Source of the DNA: Mitsuaria sp. PDC51
GTDB taxonomy: Bacteria; Pseudomonadota; Gammaproteobacteria; Burkholderiales; Burkholderiaceae_C
NCBI RefSeq assembly: GCF_900113225.1
Contig: NZ_FOZE01000001.1
Coordinates: 186,001 to 250,000, forward strand
Direction of reading: 5' to 3'
Length of the DNA: 64,000 nucleotides
The notes under the pieces are model-generated. The model searched no databases, was not told the origin of the DNA, and was given only the letters and a program-made list of their open reading frames with translations. A program made the position numbers and the translations under genes. This document shows, one piece after another, positions 60,988 through 64,000 of this stretch (position 1 is its first letter; every line of letters begins with the position of its first letter).

Positions 60988-61467
60988 ATGAAGCGCGGCG
61001 CGCGGCGCTCGCCCACAGGCACACACGCATCAAGAGGGAGGGCGGCGGACGGTCGGGAAGATCGGGCGCCGTCGGGCGATTTGAAGTTTTCGGAAGTACA
61101 GGCGACGCCGCTCAGGACGTCGCCGTTCGATGTCAGTCCGCTGCAGCAGTACCGCGCCAGGATCCAGCAGGAGATGCTGGACGGGCCGCCACCGTCGGTG
61201 GTGCTGAAGCTGTCCCCGTTCATCGGGACGGAGGGGCCGCTCCAGGAGATGTACGCGCGCAACCGCGCGGACGTCACCTATGGCCGGCATCCGCTCGGCC
61301 AGGAGGCGCCGCCGGCCAGCCGCGTCGAGACGCCGGCCTATTCGCGGGGCACCTACACCGCCGCGAGCTTTCCCGACCTGCAGGTCCAGGTGACGCTGGG
61401 GCCCCTGCTCGTCAGCGAGGTGGAGCGCGCCGGCGGCACGCCGCGCGTGCTGGACGTCACCGCCTGA
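60988..61467 (+). CDS. Hypothetical protein
   Basis: 159 residues, no recognised domain. The first 30 residues are Arg/Gly-rich and may not be translated. The rest contains FEVQ-like and Pro-rich segments (FDVSPLQQYRARIQQEMLDGPPPS) and a short valine-rich C-terminal stretch (LQVQVTLGPLLVSEVER). Start is uncertain; an internal ATG at 61173 would give about 97 residues. Frame and codon use are like those of real genes, but evidence is weak. It precedes the lectin gene by 67 bases. Confidence 0.4.
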   Translation: MKRGARRSPTGTHASRGRAADGREDRAPSGDLKFSEVQATPLRTSPFDVSPLQQYRARIQQEMLDGPPPSVVLKLSPFIGTEGPLQEMYARNRADVTYGRHPLGQEAPPASRVETPAYSRGTYTAASFPDLQVQVTLGPLLVSEVERAGGTPRVLDVTA

Positions 61468-61534
61468 GGCGCCTTAGCATCGCCCGCAGTCGCGTGCGCA
61501 TGGCGCGCGACGCAGGGAGAGGCAGGAGGCGACC

Positions 61535-62359
61535 ATGGATTCCAACAACCGGCCTCGCTGCTGGACGCGGCGCGTCATCGCGCTGCCCATCGCGGCGGGG
61601 CTGCTGATCGGCAGCCTGCCCGCGCGGGCGGCGGACCAGACCATCGAACTGAGCTCGCGCGGCGGCTACCAGAGCCATCGGCTGCCGGACGGCACGACCG
61701 AGGTGGAACTCGTGCAGCAGACCGCCGGTGGCTGCCGCTTCGGACGCACCTGGGGCTATGACCTGACAAGCAAGGAGCTGTGGGTCGATGGCGGCTGCAG
61801 CGGCCGCTTCAAGATCACGACCTCCGCGGCGGCCAGCGGCGATGGCGCCAGCAGCTCCGATAACTCGAGCAACATCGGCGCGGCGGTCGCGGCGGCGGCG
61901 GTGATCGCCGGCATCGCGCTGATCGCCAGCAAGGACAAGGACAAGGATCGCGACCGCGACGACGGCTGGCAGGACGACGGCGGCTGGAATGCGCGCCAGA
62001 TCCGCGGCAAGGGCGGCCTGTGCCTGGACATCGAAGGCGGCGCCCGGCCGGGGCGCAAGCTCATCGTCTACGACTGCAACGGCGGCGGGAACCAGCGCTT
62101 CGAATGGAACCGCGACGGCGAGCTGCGCGTCGCGGGGCTGTGCCTCGATGTCGCCGACCGCAACACCGCCGATGGCGCGCGGGTGATGGCCTTCACCTGC
62201 AACGGTGGCGCCAACCAGCGCTGGCGCGCGCGTGGCGGCGAGATCCGCAGCGCCGACTCCGGCAAGTGCCTGGACATCGAAGGCGGCCGCGCCCGTCCGG
62301 GCACGGCCGTCATCCTGTATCGCTGCAACGGCGGCGACAACCAGCGCTGGTCGTGGTGA
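61535..62359 (+). CDS. Exported DUF3011/ricin-type lectin protein
   Basis: 274-residue secreted or envelope protein. Signal peptide with Arg-rich n-region (ends near LPARAAD), a DUF3011-like domain (about 35-92, with GGYQSHRL, CRFGRTWGYD and LWVDGGCSGRF), an Ala-rich hydrophobic helix (about 112-130), a charged KDKDKDRDRDDG linker, and a ricin-B beta-trefoil (about 155-274). That trefoil has three copies of the CLDIEGG/CLDV and NQRW/NQRF repeat pattern. A sugar-binding role is expected from the trefoil. The combination of a possible second membrane helix between the domains is unusual. Confidence 0.82.
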   Translation: MDSNNRPRCWTRRVIALPIAAGLLIGSLPARAADQTIELSSRGGYQSHRLPDGTTEVELVQQTAGGCRFGRTWGYDLTSKELWVDGGCSGRFKITTSAAASGDGASSSDNSSNIGAAVAAAAVIAGIALIASKDKDKDRDRDDGWQDDGGWNARQIRGKGGLCLDIEGGARPGRKLIVYDCNGGGNQRFEWNRDGELRVAGLCLDVADRNTADGARVMAFTCNGGANQRWRARGGEIRSADSGKCLDIEGGRARPGTAVILYRCNGGDNQRWSW

Positions 62360-63508
<1,149 letters not shown>

Positions 63509-63558
63509 GGGAATCACGCTTTCTATGAGGGCTGGGGGTGGCGCTCGGGCCCCGGCCG

Positions 63559-63593
63559 AAAAAAAACCGCCGGGCTTGTGGGCCCGGCGGTTT
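63559..63593 (-). terminator. Intrinsic terminator of the aroG attenuator
   Basis: On the minus strand CCGCCGGGC (63590-63582) pairs with GCCCGGCGG (63575-63567) over 9 bp, six-base loop, followed by eight U (63566-63559). AAA/UUU extend the stem. It lies 50 bases before the aroG start. Confidence 0.85.
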
Positions 63594-63617
63594 CTTGAGG
63601 ATTCTTGGCGCGCTTGC

Positions 63618-63695
63618 TTATGCGTTCGCCTCTCCTCCGCCGGGGCGGTGCGAGAACCAAAAATAAGCAAAGTAAAACTTCGGTGCGGAACGCAT
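63618..63695 (-). CDS. Aromatic attenuation leader peptide of aroG
   Basis: 25-codon reading frame starting MRSAPK, then FYFAYFWF (residues 7-14), ending in GGGEANA and TAA. Seven of eight residues are Phe, Tyr or Trp. The peptide end is immediately followed by the terminator region. Codons CCC GGC GGA (63644-63636) contain CCCGGCGG, which can pair with the 5' arm of the terminator as antiterminator. No Shine-Dalgarno sequence precedes the ATG; a promoter-like pair positions the transcript start close to or at the ATG, so it may be leaderless. Confidence 0.8.
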   Translation of the reverse strand: MRSAPKFYFAYFWFSHRPGGGEANA

Positions 63696-63703
63696 AAGGA
63701 CCA

Positions 63704-63733
63704 ATAGTGCCTGCGCGGGTCGCGGCGCGTCAA
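63704..63733 (-). promoter_or_regulatory. Promoter of the aroG leader
   Basis: Minus strand TTGACG (63733-63728), 18-base spacer, CACTAT (63709-63704). The predicted start point is 0-2 bases from the leader ATG at 63695, which would explain the missing ribosome site. Confidence 0.5.
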
Positions 63734-63823
63734 GCGCCGCGAGGGGACGGCCGCGGGTGTGGCGCGACGGCATCGGGCAAGCGAGCCTTCGCGGAACCGT
63801 GGGGATGCGCGGCCGGCATGGGG

Positions 63824-64000
63824 TCAGGCCGTGCCGCCGACGGTCAGGCCGTCGATGCGCAGCGTGGGCTGGCCGACGCCCACCGGCACGCTCTGGCCTT
63901 CCTTGCCGCAGACGCCGACGCCGGTGTCCAGCTGCATGTCGTTGCCGATCATGCTCACGCGGGTGAGCGCGTCCGGGCCGTTGCCGATGATGGTTGCGCC
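63824..64000 (-). CDS. tldD: Metalloprotease TldD, C-terminal part (cut by window edge)
   Basis: The last 58 residues of TldD, ending at the stop at 63824-63826. The sequence [32 protein letters not shown] is nearly identical to the C-terminus of E. coli TldD. TldD/TldE is a cytoplasmic peptidase that processes modified peptides such as microcin B17 and the antidote CcdA. The rest lies beyond the window. 128 bases separate it from the aroG leader. Confidence 0.93.
   Translation of the reverse strand, partial: GATIIGNGPDALTRVSMIGNDMQLDTGVGVCGKEGQSVPVGVGQPTLRIDGLTVGGTA

Overview
The window is GC-rich (lines I counted run from about 53% inside one probable acquired gene to about 83% in a native operon) and gene-dense. 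It reads as a chromosome segment of a Burkholderiales betaproteobacterium of the Roseateles/Mitsuaria/Rubrivivax kind. Supporting this are a llpE-bpeEF-oprC type efflux locus, a cphA/cphA' cyanophycin cluster, a fused indolepyruvate oxidoreductase, a Bug-family binding protein, aceK beside an isovaleryl-CoA dehydrogenase, and the type of cheZ and tldD. The species call is inference. I saw no tRNA, rRNA, CRISPR array, insertion sequence or phage genes.

Layout. 1-2.4 kb: PHP-like lipoprotein and a DUF488 protein. 2.4-4.05 kb (minus strand): a retron-type reverse transcriptase preceded by a promoter-like element and a structured non-coding segment closed by an 11-bp a1/a2-like duplex; this is the strongest candidate for an undescribed system. 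4.1-12.5 kb: a LysR regulator diverging from a lipase-like gene, adaptor, RND pump and outer-membrane factor, with hairpins between the cistrons and an intrinsic terminator at the end. 12.7-13.8 kb: a solitary Shedu-like (DUF4263) nuclease of visibly lower GC. 14-16.4 kb: small membrane protein, haloacetate-dehalogenase-like hydrolase and LtrA. 16.5-18.5 kb: CHASE3-PAS-PAS-diguanylate cyclase. 18.5-25 kb: two multiheme cytochromes c, a TetR regulator, and a Tat-exported molybdenum hydroxylase with its 2Fe-2S subunit and a diheme protein. 25-26.2 kb: two Hsp20 chaperones behind a sigma-32-like promoter. 26.3-28.9 kb: an amidohydrolase diverging from a GntR regulator and a tricarboxylate-type binding protein around a nested operator.

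29-38.8 kb: a cyanophycin block. On the minus strand lie cphA', cphA and a FUSC membrane protein; divergently lie the cyanophycin-associated ABC transporter and its DUF1854 partner, with twin palindromes between them. 38.9-45.9 kb: isovaleryl-CoA dehydrogenase behind a LiuR-like palindrome, beta-carbonic anhydrase, aceK, then thiolase, SDR and acyl-CoA dehydrogenase (leucine and acyl-CoA breakdown feeding the glyoxylate branch). 46-50.3 kb (minus): alpha-carbonic anhydrase, a secreted HELGH protein, a ZIP transporter and fumC. 50.4-53.3 kb: a DUF1800-DUF1501 secreted pair with a 23-bp perfect inverted repeat inside the DUF1501 gene. 53.4-57.6 kb: indolepyruvate ferredoxin oxidoreductase diverging from an Lrp regulator. 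57.9-62.4 kb: CBS protein, membrane protein, cheZ, mtfA-like peptidase, and a DUF3011/ricin-lectin protein. 62.4-63.7 kb (minus): DAHP synthase behind a textbook aromatic-amino-acid attenuator (leader peptide with FYFAYFWF, antiterminator, terminator). The window ends inside tldD.
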